64,000 nt of DNA. It comes from JBOFZL01 sp051655155. Lineage in GTDB: Bacteria; Bacillota; Clostridia; Peptostreptococcales; Filifactoraceae. The position numbers and the translations under genes were made by a program. The stretch spans positions 1 to 64,000 of the forward strand of contig JBOFZL010000031.1 in assembly GCA_051655155.1 (NCBI GenBank), given 5' to 3'. Below are positions 1 through 9,277 of this stretch, piece by piece. The notes beneath the pieces are model-generated. The model was given only the letters and a program-made list of their open reading frames with translations. It was not told the DNA's origin and searched no databases. Positions within the stretch are counted from its first letter, which is position 1. Each line of letters begins with the position of its first letter.

Positions 1-48
1 ATATCTCGCTGCATCTTCTTTAAATTCCTTTGTAAACTGTCTACTCAT
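1..48 (-). CDS. Transposase OrfA, N-terminal fragment (runs off window)
   Basis: The reverse strand reads MSRQFTKEFKEDAARY from an ATG at 46-48 that follows an AGGGA-like ribosome site, and continues past the left edge. This opening is typical of the small helix-turn-helix OrfA of IS3-family elements. The sequence up to about 111 would be the upstream end of that element. Only 16 residues are visible, so the family call is tentative. Confidence 0.55.
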   Translation of the reverse strand, partial: MSRQFTKEFKEDAARY

Positions 49-113
49 GTTAAATCCCTCCATCTTTCTTTAACTTTATTATATCTTTTATTTGGGATTT
101 TTCCACTTTCAAC

Positions 114-744
114 TTGTACTATTTATATTCTACCACTAATATGAAAGAGTTAGGATTAAAATCAATAACAAGACAAAGATATATTTATAAAAAAGGTCAA
201 GCTCATAAAATTTTTGCTAATCTATTAAATGGATGTTTTACTGCATCAAAACCTAATGAAAAATGGTGTGTTGACTTTACATATCTTTTTCTTTCAACAG
301 GTGAAAAAACCGTATAATTGTAGCATTTTAGACCTTTATGATAGAAGTATTGTAGCTAGTTTTAATTCAAGTAAAATCGATTCAAATTTAGCTGTAAAAA
401 CACTAAAAAAAGCTCTAGAATCGGTAAAAACTAAAAACAATATAATATTTCATTCAGATCAAGGCAGTCAATTTACTTCTAAACTTTTTACTGAGTTTTG
501 CAAGAAAAACAATATAATACAGAGTATGTCAAAAGCTGGATGTCCCTATGATAATGCCCCAATGGAACGATTTTTTAATACTTTAAAAGTTGAATTTTAT
601 TATTTATTTTCTTTCATAAATGATTTTGTTTTGAATAATTGTATTTATGATTTTATTTTTACCAGATATAATTATTCAAGACCTCATTCTTTTAATGATG
701 GTTTGTCTCCTATGCAAAAAAGAATGACTTTTAAAGTTGCTTAA
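114..744 (+). pseudogene. IS3-family transposase OrfB remnant, frameshifted and 5'-truncated
   Basis: Two overlapping frames make one damaged DDE integrase. The first frame carries the HTH_21-like region (MKELGLKSI, then KGQAHKIF) and the motif NEKWCVDFTYLF with the first catalytic Asp. A frameshift in the A-run at about 303-312 moves the reading to a second frame carrying HSDQGSQFTS (second Asp), CPYDNAPMERFF (Glu region) and the C-terminal YNYSRPH motif. The N-terminal part is missing, and another IS end abuts it on the left. It is almost certainly inactive. Confidence 0.88.
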
Positions 745-787
745 TTGCGAAATGCCGTTACAACTTTGCTTGACTAGAACACCCTTT

Positions 788-979
788 ATGATTGTTTTTA
801 TATTAGGTGGATTGATGGCAGTACTTAAAAATAGACTTTACCCCTCATTGCAATAATTAACAATGGTCGTTAAAGCAAATGAAGCTTTAACTATAGTCAT
901 TCTTCTGGGCATATGGATGCTATCCATTGGAGTTTCGCTGAGTTTATCTGTTAAATGGTATAAGCAACGTGAGTTCTAA
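788..979 (+). pseudogene. C-terminal remnant of an ABC-2 permease
   Basis: Two short blocks in different frames, MIVFILGGLMAVLKNRLYPS (788-856) and a 38-residue block at 863-979 with one hydrophobic segment ending WYKQREF, look like the last part of a BcrB/lantibiotic-type ABC-2 permease. No start region or N-terminal domain remains, and a frameshift or stop separates the blocks. It lies directly after the IS3 remnant, so insertion probably destroyed the gene. The family call rests on overall pattern only. Confidence 0.5.
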
Positions 980-1012
980 ATAAATTTGGTGTAAAAATTT
1001 ATAAGTAAGAAT

Positions 1013-1067
1013 AATCCAGCCAGTTTTTGACAATATAAAAATATCTACTCTTCTATTAGGCTGGATT
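1013..1067. terminator. Inverted repeat between converging remnant and ABC operon
   Basis: AATCCAGCC (1013-1021) pairs perfectly with GGCTGGATT (1059-1067) across a 37-nt loop. It lies between the permease remnant (+) and the end of the ABC operon (-). The long loop makes it a weak terminator, but its position between convergent ends fits one. Confidence 0.4.
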
Positions 1068-1091
1068 TATTCTATACTTAACTACCTCTTC

Positions 1092-1895
1092 TTAAAATCC
1101 ACTGCTTGTATACTTTTTCAAACATAACATCCATATTTTACAACTTATTAAAAAGAAAGTAATGCTAAATAAAATAGCTAGTATCATCAATGATATATTC
1201 GTTAATGATATATTCCTAATAAAAATAAGACTTGGATAATATGCAGTAAATCCTATCGGTAAAATTATAGTAAAAATAGTTTTCAGTGTAAAATCATAAA
1301 TTGTTAATGGATACTTGGAAAATTCATTGAGTTGCATTGTTAAATCTGTTATATCCATATTGTCAATTGTAAAAAAAGAAATAGTCGATAGTAAAATTGA
1401 TATTCCAGCATAGACTAAGGCTGCTGCCATCCATAAAATAGGCAATAACAAAAGTAACGGAGTATATAATTTAAGCCTAATAATTGCTATTATATTTATA
1501 ATCAACCCTAAAATAAGTTCTCCCCACCCATCATCATCAAAAGCCTCAATAATAATTAAGAAAAGTGGATTATATGGTTTTGTTAGAAATCGGTCAAATT
1601 CTCCAGTTTTAATGTATGTTGGTATTGTTATGGTATCTATAAAGAAACAATGCCAAATAGCAAATGCTACGGTACTAAAACCATATAAAAATAGCATTTC
1701 ATTGAAATTCCAACCTGATATATTAGTAATTAAGTTAAATAGTATCAATATAATTGAAAAGTTAATTCCAGATTTTATGACCATGGCAATAACTCCCACA
1801 ATAAAATCTATATCATATATCATTAATGATTTTATATTTATTTTAAATGTTGATTTATATAGATTAATATAGTTTTTAACTGTTTGGCTATTCAC
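1092..1895 (-). CDS. ABC-2 family permease (COG3694-like)
   Basis: A 267-residue membrane protein with about six hydrophobic segments and the region TGEFDRFLTKPYNP, which is typical of the COG3694/DUF990 permease family. It would form a heteromeric exporter channel with the next permease and the ATPase of the same operon; the substrate is unknown. It is the third gene of a leftward operon and starts 1 nt after the upstream permease stops, which indicates translational coupling. ATPase, COG4587 permease and COG3694 permease is the usual order for this exporter type. Confidence 0.85.
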   Translation of the reverse strand: MNSQTVKNYINLYKSTFKINIKSLMIYDIDFIVGVIAMVIKSGINFSIILILFNLITNISGWNFNEMLFLYGFSTVAFAIWHCFFIDTITIPTYIKTGEFDRFLTKPYNPLFLIIIEAFDDDGWGELILGLIINIIAIIRLKLYTPLLLLLPILWMAAALVYAGISILLSTISFFTIDNMDITDLTMQLNEFSKYPLTIYDFTLKTIFTIILPIGFTAYYPSLIFIRNISLTNISLMILAILFSITFFLISCKIWMLCLKKYTSSGF

Positions 1896-1896
1896 A

Positions 1897-2733
1897 CTAA
1901 CCTCCTTGTATTGTCAATCTTCTTATTGCTTTATTAAAAGTTGCTTTATATATTATAAAAAATATCGCAAGATAAACTATCTGGATTATAATAGTATTGA
2001 AAAAATTTATTTCTTTGCCAATAAATATTAATATTGGCGTATTATACATATATTTAAAGGGTAAGAAATCGAATATTTTTCTAAGTACAGAGGGATAGAA
2101 GTCTATTGGAATAGCCCTCCCAGATAATAGCATTATTGTTGCGTACTTTAAACTCTGTAATCCCCATTGACTGGTGGTATAAAAGGATAAAACTCCAAAT
2201 ATAAGTTCAAACATAAAGTATAGTACATAACTTAAAGAAAAAATCCCAATAAATTGTAAGAATTGTACCATGGAAATATTAATACCAATTAAAACTATAT
2301 ATAGTATGTATATTGGTATATTTAATATTATAAGTTTAAAAAAACTAGAACCTACACTCTCAAAAAAAAGTTGTTCAATATATGAATATGGATTTAATAG
2401 TGTTAAGGATATATTCCCCGTTCTTATTGAGCTCCCTATTTGACTAGACACATTCATAGGATATATATTAGCTATTATTTGTGCCAATATAATATATGTA
2501 AACATACTTTTAAAAGATAATATATCGATGCTATTTGTTGAGTAAATTGATTTCCATACATAATATTGCATAATTATAAATATAAAACTGCTTAGTCCTT
2601 TAAATATTATGGATTCCTTATAAATTTGATTTACTAGAAATCCTATTTTTATTAATCGTTTTCTTATTTTAAAATTTTTAATTAATTTATTTTTATAACT
2701 ATCAGAATCTATATTTTGGTGTTTTTCATTCAT
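1897..2733 (-). CDS. ABC-2 family permease (COG4587-like)
   Basis: A 278-residue protein with about six membrane segments and the motif QIGSSIRTGNISLTLLNPYS, typical of the COG4587 permeases that pair with a COG3694 partner. Its start overlaps the ATPase gene end by 4 nt. The cytoplasmic N-terminal stretch of about 25 residues is rich in Lys and Arg. It is the middle gene of the ABC operon, and its cargo is not evident from the sequence. Confidence 0.85.
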   Translation of the reverse strand: MNEKHQNIDSDSYKNKLIKNFKIRKRLIKIGFLVNQIYKESIIFKGLSSFIFIIMQYYVWKSIYSTNSIDILSFKSMFTYIILAQIIANIYPMNVSSQIGSSIRTGNISLTLLNPYSYIEQLFFESVGSSFFKLIILNIPIYILYIVLIGINISMVQFLQFIGIFSLSYVLYFMFELIFGVLSFYTTSQWGLQSLKYATIMLLSGRAIPIDFYPSVLRKIFDFLPFKYMYNTPILIFIGKEINFFNTIIIQIVYLAIFFIIYKATFNKAIRRLTIQGG

Positions 2734-3728
2734 TTGCTATCCCCCATAAACTCACTCTGCTCCTTTAAAAAATGTTTTAATGTGTCTTTAAAATTAATTT
2801 TCTTCACTTGTACATACTCAATGATATCTTCGTGATAGCTATATATTTCTTTAATTAATTCAGAAGTATTTGGTGCTAATGATAAATCTATTTTCAATGT
2901 TCTACCTTCAAAAGTATAATTGTATTTTTTTAAATTCATATTAATTTCTGATATGTCTATTTCTTTTCTTAATATTACTTCTAAAATTTTAGTATTATAA
3001 ATGCTTGAAATATCATCAGTTTTGCTATCATGAATTACTTCACCTTCATTTAATACAATAACCCTATCACATAAATTTTCAATATCATCAAAATCGTGGG
3101 TTGTTAAAATAATAGTGGTACTGCCTTTTATTGATTTAAGAAAATTATATATGGAATCTTTAGTTATTATATCAAGCCCTATTGTAGGCTCATCTAAAAA
3201 TATTATTTCCGGATTATATAAAAAAGCACTCCCCAGCTCTGCCCTCATTTTTTGACCTAAGCTTAATGTTCTAACTGGATTATTTATAAATTTTTCTAAC
3301 CCTAATACTGATGAAAAATATTCTATCTTATCTTCAAATTCTTTATTTTCTACATCATACATATCCTTTATTAATTTATATGATTCCATCGGTGATATGT
3401 CCCATCTTAACCTGCATCTTTGACCAAATACCGTGGATATTTTAAAATTATTAGTCATTCTATCATCAAAAGGATTATTACCTAATACACTTATACTTCC
3501 AGATGTAGGTGCAAGTATCCCTGTCATCATTTTTATAAGAGTACTTTTCCCTGCTCCATTTAATCCTATTAATCCTATAGTTTCCCCTTTTTCAATATTT
3601 AAATTTAAATTCTTTATAGACTCTACTTTTTTCTTACTTTTTCCAAATCTAAAGTAATCTTTAAAACTTTTATTTTCGCTAACATAAAATGTTTTATTTA
3701 AATTATTAATATTTATAATGCCCATCAC
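2730..3728 (-). CDS. ABC transporter ATP-binding protein (COG4586-like)
   Basis: This 332-residue ATPase should energise the two permeases that follow it. Visible motifs are Walker A GLNGAGKSTLI (about residues 55-65), the signature LSLGQKMRAEL (about 155), Walker B IIFLDEPTIGLD and the switch histidine in TTHDFDD. A Q-loop region (GQRCRLRWD) and a C-terminal extension of about 100 residues fit the COG4586 daunorubicin-type exporter ATPases. It is the first gene of its operon and lies downstream of a 32-bp palindrome likely to be an operator. A role in drug or peptide export is inference. Confidence 0.9.
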   Translation of the reverse strand: MMGIININNLNKTFYVSENKSFKDYFRFGKSKKKVESIKNLNLNIEKGETIGLIGLNGAGKSTLIKMMTGILAPTSGSISVLGNNPFDDRMTNNFKISTVFGQRCRLRWDISPMESYKLIKDMYDVENKEFEDKIEYFSSVLGLEKFINNPVRTLSLGQKMRAELGSAFLYNPEIIFLDEPTIGLDIITKDSIYNFLKSIKGSTTIILTTHDFDDIENLCDRVIVLNEGEVIHDSKTDDISSIYNTKILEVILRKEIDISEINMNLKKYNYTFEGRTLKIDLSLAPNTSELIKEIYSYHEDIIEYVQVKKINFKDTLKHFLKEQSEFMGDSK

Positions 3729-3782
3729 TATTCACCTCAACCTTTTCAATAAATCCGTTTCTTGTTGTAAAAATTATTCACT

Positions 3783-3814
3783 TTACTGTTATTTTATAAC
3801 CAAAATAACAGTAA
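3783..3814. promoter_or_regulatory. 32-bp palindrome upstream of the ABC operon (candidate operator)
   Basis: TTACTGTTATTTT (3783-3795) is repeated in perfect inverse as AAAATAACAGTAA (3802-3814) around a 6-nt centre. It sits about 55 nt upstream of the ATPase start, and its centre supplies a TATAAA-like -10 for leftward transcription. Perfect 13-bp arms without a T-tract suggest a dimeric repressor site rather than a terminator. The rest of the 318-nt gap 3729-4046 is AT-rich, and I see no gene in it. Confidence 0.55.
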
Positions 3815-4046
3815 GTACAGTATAAATTTTGAACTTTTCCAATCTTCATAGATATTATATTCTAGTTTTTTAATTAATTTAAAAAATATGTTGACAGAAT
3901 TAAAAAAAATATATACCCTTTATGTAATACATATTTTTATCATATTTGTATGATTTTATATTTTGTAATGGTAGTTATTATGATTGGCATATATGCTTAA
4001 ATGAAATAGATTGTTCTGTTTACTAATAATAAGGATGGTATAATGT

Positions 4047-4352
4047 ATGTTTAATTTAACTAAAGCAATTAAGGTGCAAGCTAATCTACAGGTAATAGCA
4101 ATAATAATAAACATGTCTGCTGATTTTGTTGCAAAAAGTAATGGCGCAGATATTAACACAAAAAAGTTTTTTTATATTGTGCTTGGAGTGTTTACTGTTT
4201 TTCAAATTTTGTTAACTTTATGGATTAGACGTAGGGTTAAGCGGGAAGCTGAATATCCAATTAAGGGTACTTCCTCTCTATCTCATTGGGTCACTTTTAT
4301 TAATTTGCTATTTTTAGTTACAATTTATTTAAGATGGATATTTATTGAGTAG
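4047..4352 (+). CDS. Small membrane protein of unknown function
   Basis: 101 residues with two clear hydrophobic segments (about 39-57 and 80-97) separated by a basic stretch RRRVKREAEYP, and an N-terminal amphipathic part. An AAGGATGG ribosome site lies just upstream of the ATG. It is a single gene between divergent or unrelated neighbours. I recognise no family. The codon pattern and ribosome site support a real gene, but no function is offered. Confidence 0.6.
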   Translation: MFNLTKAIKVQANLQVIAIIINMSADFVAKSNGADINTKKFFYIVLGVFTVFQILLTLWIRRRVKREAEYPIKGTSSLSHWVTFINLLFLVTIYLRWIFIE

Positions 4353-4391
4353 AAGATTTAAGTTCATGTATTCAAAAGTATAACATACATA

Positions 4392-4419
4392 TTGACATTC
4401 AAGATTTTTTGGATAAACT
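4392..4419 (+). promoter_or_regulatory. Probable promoter of leader ORF and ABC exporter
   Basis: A perfect TTGACA (4392-4397) is followed after 16 nt by TAAACT (about 4414-4419), giving a plausible sigma-A promoter about 85 nt before the leader ORF at 4504. The imperfect -10 lowers confidence. Confidence 0.4.
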
Positions 4420-4503
4420 TTTATTTAACATATAAAAGTGGCACTATAAATATGATTATGGCTATTTTATCCATAATAAAATAACAACTTGGAAGGAGAA
4501 GAA

Positions 4504-4542
4504 ATGAAGTTCAATCTACCTTTGTTGAGTTTATTTTCATAG
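4504..4542 (+). CDS. 12-residue leader peptide MKFNLPLLSLFS
   Basis: A strong ribosome site (GGAAGGAG) is followed by an ATG opening a 12-codon ORF ending in TAG, 26 nt before the exporter start. The exporter itself has only a weak ribosome site, so translation of the leader could control it. It could also be a tiny secreted or sensing peptide, or the relic of a longer start. The hydrophobic composition is noted; nothing proves translation. Confidence 0.4.
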   Translation: MKFNLPLLSLFS

Positions 4543-4568
4543 GGATTGAATAAATTTCGGTAAAGTCT

Positions 4569-6122
4569 ATGAAGCAATCATACAAGAGTTTTGTAAAAAC
4601 TATGTTTGTCATGATATTTGTCAGCTCCATTACTTCTTTAATAGTACCTATTATGTTTTCTTATTGGAGTTTCAAGAATCAGCCTATATCATCGAAGGCT
4701 CTAGTTATTATTTTGGTGGTAATGTTATTGAGCATAGGTATTGAAATTCTTCTTTCTGTTTTCAGAGAGGTATTTTCACGGGAGTACAACAAAAATAATT
4801 TTTTTAGTGTGTTAGATAAGTTTCTTAACCTAAAGTATGACTACATTATTGAACAAGGTTGCCCAAACTTGATGGAAAGAATGGTTATGTATGTAAATAA
4901 CATATATACCTATATGACAGGTGATTATATAAATATTCTTTCTACAACAGTTATAACAGTATCAATATTAGTAATATCAGCCATACACAATATAAAAGTT
5001 TTTTTGGTACTTTTGTTAATGTTACCGATAAATTATTTTGGATATAGTATTTTAAGAAAAAAGTTAGCAGAAAAATCAAAGGAGTTACAAACTGTAAGTG
5101 CAACTAATTGGCAAGCGGTTCTTTCAATTATGAACCAAACGGACTACATAAAACAATTGGGAGATTATAAAAATATAAAAGGAAAGGTAGAGCCTTTAGT
5201 TAAAGAAGTTTATACTACCATGTCCAAGGTTAATATAGTGGCACAGTCTGCCTCTACCTTATTAAGAGGAGTAAATACCCTAGCACAGACCATTGTAATG
5301 ATACTTATAATTTTTGGATACATTAATAATAAAGGGTCAGCCTTCGTTATAGTGTTAATGAGTTTGCTTATTCCAATGTATTTTGCTAATCTAAAGACCA
5401 TAACTAGCCTCGGACTAAATAAGAGAAATCTAAATGCTTCGGTGGATTTTTTTGATAACTGTAATGAGTTTTTTGAACAAACAGGCTCAAAAGAGCTATC
5501 AAGTGTAGAGAATATAGAGTTGAATATTAAAAATTTAAGTATGAATGACAAGATACTAAGTTCAGATATTTTCGGGAAATTTGTTAAAGGGGATGTGGTA
5601 TGGGTAAAGGGTAAAAGTGGTGCAGGAAAAAGTACCTTGCTAAAACTCATTCCAAAGTTTAGAACTATGGATGGGGTATCTATAAATGGGATAGATATTA
5701 GAGATTATGATACTCCAAGTCTTAGAAACAAGGTTTGTTATCTATCACAAGAAGTACCTATTATCAATGGAACTTTAAGAGATAATCTGTTTTTAAACCT
5801 AGATTATGATGCTCAAATAGAAGAAAAGATGTCTAAAGATATAATGATGAGCAGTATCTTAAAAAATAAGAATTTTGATAGTGTTATTGATGCTAAAGGT
5901 TCAAACCTTTCAGGAGGAGAAAAACAGAAAATAGCTATCTTGCGTGGAATATATGATAAAAATGAAGTTTTAATTCTTGATGAGATAACTTCTAGCATAG
6001 ACCAAGAAAGCTCCATAGAAATATATAATAGGTTGTTGGAGTTAAGAGATGATAAGATAATCTTCATTATTTCCCATGATGATACGCCTGCTACTATGGC
6101 AAATAAAATCATTGACTTATAA
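4569..6122 (+). CDS. ABC exporter, fused permease and ATPase
   Basis: A 517-residue half-transporter that should act as a homodimer. Residues 1-295 form a transmembrane domain with about six helices. The C-terminal ATPase has Walker A KGKSGAGKSTLL (about 350), signature LSGGEKQKIAIL (about 447), Walker B VLILDEITSSID and the switch His in FIISHDD. It is somewhat shorter than typical 570-600-residue exporters because the linkers are compact. The start at 4569 has a weak ribosome site and follows a leader ORF. A relic of a close homologue's C-terminus lies at 18379-18453. The substrate is unknown; peptide or drug export is likely. Confidence 0.9.
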   Translation: MKQSYKSFVKTMFVMIFVSSITSLIVPIMFSYWSFKNQPISSKALVIILVVMLLSIGIEILLSVFREVFSREYNKNNFFSVLDKFLNLKYDYIIEQGCPNLMERMVMYVNNIYTYMTGDYINILSTTVITVSILVISAIHNIKVFLVLLLMLPINYFGYSILRKKLAEKSKELQTVSATNWQAVLSIMNQTDYIKQLGDYKNIKGKVEPLVKEVYTTMSKVNIVAQSASTLLRGVNTLAQTIVMILIIFGYINNKGSAFVIVLMSLLIPMYFANLKTITSLGLNKRNLNASVDFFDNCNEFFEQTGSKELSSVENIELNIKNLSMNDKILSSDIFGKFVKGDVVWVKGKSGAGKSTLLKLIPKFRTMDGVSINGIDIRDYDTPSLRNKVCYLSQEVPIINGTLRDNLFLNLDYDAQIEEKMSKDIMMSSILKNKNFDSVIDAKGSNLSGGEKQKIAILRGIYDKNEVLILDEITSSIDQESSIEIYNRLLELRDDKIIFIISHDDTPATMANKIIDL

Positions 6123-6331
6123 TAGTCAGGAGGTCTGTATTATATATCTTTACAGTAAATTATAAAAGGAGGTGAGATTAAATTTTCTTCTACTATTAGT
6201 TTAAATCTACTATCCCATTCTTTATATACTTTCCTTCACATAAAAATGAGCCAGAATTATCTTCTGACCCACCTTATCAACCAATATTTCTCATACGTTC
6301 TATTCAAAATATCATATTTTTAAAAATAGTG

Positions 6332-6529
6332 TTATTCTTTATTGCTTATTTTTAAATTCCAAATTATGACAACGCTTGAAATGAGAATATAAAATATAAC
6401 CAAGCTAATGGTTTCCCAATTTATTTTAAAATCATAATATTTTTTTAGGACAATAATTAATACCGGCAACCCAGTAAGTGGTCTAAAAAATACTCTCCAT
6501 TTCAAAAAAAATTGTTTTATATTGCTCAT
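6332..6529 (-). CDS. Small membrane protein of unknown function
   Basis: 65 residues with two hydrophobic stretches, beginning MSNIKQFFLKWRVFFRP with a basic amphipathic start. AGAGGT lies 5 nt before the ATG. No family recognised. It lies alone between the ABC exporter and the aminopeptidase gene; the 6123-6331 gap before it holds no other gene. Confidence 0.45.
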   Translation of the reverse strand: MSNIKQFFLKWRVFFRPLTGLPVLIIVLKKYYDFKINWETISLVIFYILISSVVIIWNLKISNKE

Positions 6530-6623
6530 TTTTACCTCTTTTCATAAATCAGTTTAAAAAAATAATTATAGTATGGATTATTTTTTCACCACTCTACTTA
6601 TATACCAACATGATATCACTATA

Positions 6624-7847
6624 TTATATCGCCCATTCTCCAGCTTTAAATATCTGAATTTTTTCTCCATCTTTTGTTGTTCCTATGATGTTCATATCTT
6701 GTGAACCTATCATAAAGTCTTCATGGTTTAATGAGGTATTAACGCCCATCTCTTCCAGTTCTTCATCAGATTTTCCCATTGCTCCTTCTACGCAAGTTAC
6801 GTAGGCTGCCCCTAGTGCTAGGTGGCAGGAAGCATTTTCATCAAATAGGGTATTGTAATAAACTATCTCTGATTGAGAAATTGGTGAGCTATTAGGCACT
6901 AAGGCAATTTCCCCAAAGTAAGATGAACCTTTATCAGTTTTAAGAAGAGTTTCAAGCACAGCTTTTCCAACTTCTGCATCAAAGTCCACTACCTGTCCAT
7001 CTTTTACTGTAAGTGTGAATTTATCTATCAAGCTTCCGTTATATACCAATGGTTTTGTACTTCCTACCACTCCATTTATTCCATATTTTGCAGGTGCTGT
7101 AAATACTTCTTCTGTAGGTATATTAGCTAGGAAGTAGGTGCCGTTTCCACTTTTTCCTCCTCCGCCTTCCCAAATATGGTTTTCAGGTAGTTTTACTTCT
7201 AGGTCGGTTATTGCTGATTTTAGGTTTAGTTTTGCAAATTGCATCTTATTTAGATAGTCTGCCTTGCTTTGAAGATTGTTATCATGCTCTTTCCAAGCTT
7301 GATTTACATCTTCTGCATCAACTCTACAAGCCTTTAGTATAGCGTCCCAAAGTTTTTCAACTCCCTGCTCTTCACTTAGATCTGGAAAAACTTTTTTTGC
7401 CCAAGATGGCGTTGCCACTCCGGCTACACACCATTCCACCTTGCTGGACATAGTGTACTCCATCGGCTTTTTCATTGCTATGCTTCTTGTTTTATTGGCA
7501 TTTGCCATTCTTTTAGGATCAACATCTTTTAGTAAGTCTGGATTTCCTCCTGTTAGACCTATGGTACAAGCTCCATTTTTGTATAGCTCTTCTACATATT
7601 CTGCCTTGAATTTAGGAAACTCCAAAAAGGCTTCATCAGGTGCTTCGTTAAACTTTATCAGCGATAGTTGAGCATCTGAGTATTCTACTATTACATTTTT
7701 TGCGCCATTTTCATAGGCTGACTTTGCTACCATTCTTGCAAACTCTGCTGCTTCTATGTCTGCCCCTATCATTACTGTTTGATTTTTCTTTACATTTACG
7801 CCAGTTCTAACAATTAGGTCTGCATATTTTTTTAATCTTTCTTTCAT
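6624..7847 (-). CDS. M29 family metallo-aminopeptidase (AmpS-like)
   Basis: This 407-residue cytoplasmic enzyme would remove N-terminal residues from peptides with a two-metal centre. It matches the M29 length and shows the family ligands: Glu in NIPTEEVFTAP, Glu in FGEIALVP, His in CHLALGAAY, His in LNHEDFMIGS and Asp in SQDMNI. The ATG at 7847 follows AGAAAGGAAG. It lies just downstream of the MATE gene in the same direction but probably forms a separate unit. A housekeeping role in peptide turnover is expected. Confidence 0.93.
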   Translation of the reverse strand: MKERLKKYADLIVRTGVNVKKNQTVMIGADIEAAEFARMVAKSAYENGAKNVIVEYSDAQLSLIKFNEAPDEAFLEFPKFKAEYVEELYKNGACTIGLTGGNPDLLKDVDPKRMANANKTRSIAMKKPMEYTMSSKVEWCVAGVATPSWAKKVFPDLSEEQGVEKLWDAILKACRVDAEDVNQAWKEHDNNLQSKADYLNKMQFAKLNLKSAITDLEVKLPENHIWEGGGGKSGNGTYFLANIPTEEVFTAPAKYGINGVVGSTKPLVYNGSLIDKFTLTVKDGQVVDFDAEVGKAVLETLLKTDKGSSYFGEIALVPNSSPISQSEIVYYNTLFDENASCHLALGAAYVTCVEGAMGKSDEELEEMGVNTSLNHEDFMIGSQDMNIIGTTKDGEKIQIFKAGEWAI

Positions 7848-7873
7848 TTAAATCTTCCTTTCTCTTAGTTTTA

Positions 7874-9256
7874 TTAAATTTTTAATAGTTTATTACTTTT
7901 TATTTTAAAGGTTATAAAAGTTACTGTTGCTGCTACTAAGTCTGATATTGCTTCCGCTAAAAGCACAGCTGTCAACTGATTTTCTTTAAATATAGGAAGC
8001 GACGGCAATATATATATTAAAGGTATTAGTAATATGATTTTTCTTAACAATGCCAATATTAGGGATATTTTTGCCTCTCCTAAGGATAGAAAGGTTTGTT
8101 GACAGGCGATTTGCGCTCCAAAGGCAAATATTCCTGCAAAATATATCTTCATAAAAGTTGAAGTTACCTTTATTAGCTCCCCATTGTTAGTAAACATTCG
8201 AGCAAATATTCCTGGAACTGTAACTACTGCCACTCCCATTAGTATAGAAAATCCTAATGAAACTTTTAGGAATAACTTAAATGTATTTTTTACTCTATCC
8301 ATGTTTTTTGCCCCATAATTAAAGCTTATTATAGGTTGTGCTCCTTGAGCAACCCCCTGTATCGGAAGAACTATCAGCTGCATTATTGAACTCATTATAG
8401 TCATAGCGCTTACCGCCAAGTCCCCTCCAAAATTTGCTAACTGGGTATTAAAACTTATTAACACCAAGCTTTCTGTGGACTGCATTATAAATGGCGATAT
8501 TCCTAGCGAAATAATATTTTTTGTAACCTTAACTTCTGGTTTTAGATATTTTTTTCTTAAAGAAAGTTTCCCCTTTTTGCTTAGGAAAAATTTCATTACC
8601 CAAAGAGCTGATATTCCCTGAGCGGTAATGGTTGCTATGGCGGCTCCCCTTACCCCCATATTAAGTCCAAATATCAAGATAGGATCAAGTACTATATTGG
8701 TTATTGCACCAATTATTACCGTTATCATGCCTGTTTTTGCAAAACCTTGAGTATTTATGAAAGGATTCATCCCCAAGGCTATTTGTACGAATACTGTTCC
8801 TAAGACATATATACCTATATAGTCTAAGGCGTATCCTATGGTATCTTGGGAAGCTCCAAAAGCCCAAAGTAAAGGTTCTTTAAATACAGTAAATACCACT
8901 GTTAAGATTATGGCTGTTATTAAAAGTAAGCTAAAGCTGTTAGTCATTATTTTTTCAGCACCATCTTTGTCTGCTTTTCCCATTTGAATTGCCACAAGAG
9001 GAGCTCCACCCATACCTATCATACAGCTAAAGGCAGAGATTAGTATGATTATAGGAAAAGCTACTCCTACTCCTGCCATTGCCAATTCTCCACCTGCCAT
9101 CTGCCCTATAAATATCCTATCTACAATATTATAGAGAATATTTACAAGTTGGGCTACAATAGCTGGTATTGCTAACTTAGCTAAAAGAGTGCTTATCTTA
9201 TCCCTTCCTAAGTCATTGGTCTTACTTTGCATCTTTGCTTCTATTTCTTTTGCCAT
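7874..9256 (-). CDS. MATE family efflux transporter
   Basis: 460 residues with about twelve hydrophobic segments arranged as two homologous MatE halves. The N-half motif NILYNIVDRIFIGQMAG and the following PIIILISAF segment are typical of NorM/DinF-like antiporters that export cationic drugs using Na+ or H+. The start has a good GGAG site. It lies 21 nt after gyrA on the same strand, so it may be co-transcribed with the gyrase genes; that neighbour link does not define its substrate. Confidence 0.92.
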   Translation of the reverse strand: MAKEIEAKMQSKTNDLGRDKISTLLAKLAIPAIVAQLVNILYNIVDRIFIGQMAGGELAMAGVGVAFPIIILISAFSCMIGMGGAPLVAIQMGKADKDGAEKIMTNSFSLLLITAIILTVVFTVFKEPLLWAFGASQDTIGYALDYIGIYVLGTVFVQIALGMNPFINTQGFAKTGMITVIIGAITNIVLDPILIFGLNMGVRGAAIATITAQGISALWVMKFFLSKKGKLSLRKKYLKPEVKVTKNIISLGISPFIMQSTESLVLISFNTQLANFGGDLAVSAMTIMSSIMQLIVLPIQGVAQGAQPIISFNYGAKNMDRVKNTFKLFLKVSLGFSILMGVAVVTVPGIFARMFTNNGELIKVTSTFMKIYFAGIFAFGAQIACQQTFLSLGEAKISLILALLRKIILLIPLIYILPSLPIFKENQLTAVLLAEAISDLVAATVTFITFKIKSNKLLKI

Positions 9257-9277
9257 TATATGTCTTTCTCCTAACTG

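Noticed and set aside
5210..5650. Minus-strand ORF of 146 codons inside the ABC exporter
   Set aside because: It lies wholly within a well-supported gene on the other strand and has no ribosome site.
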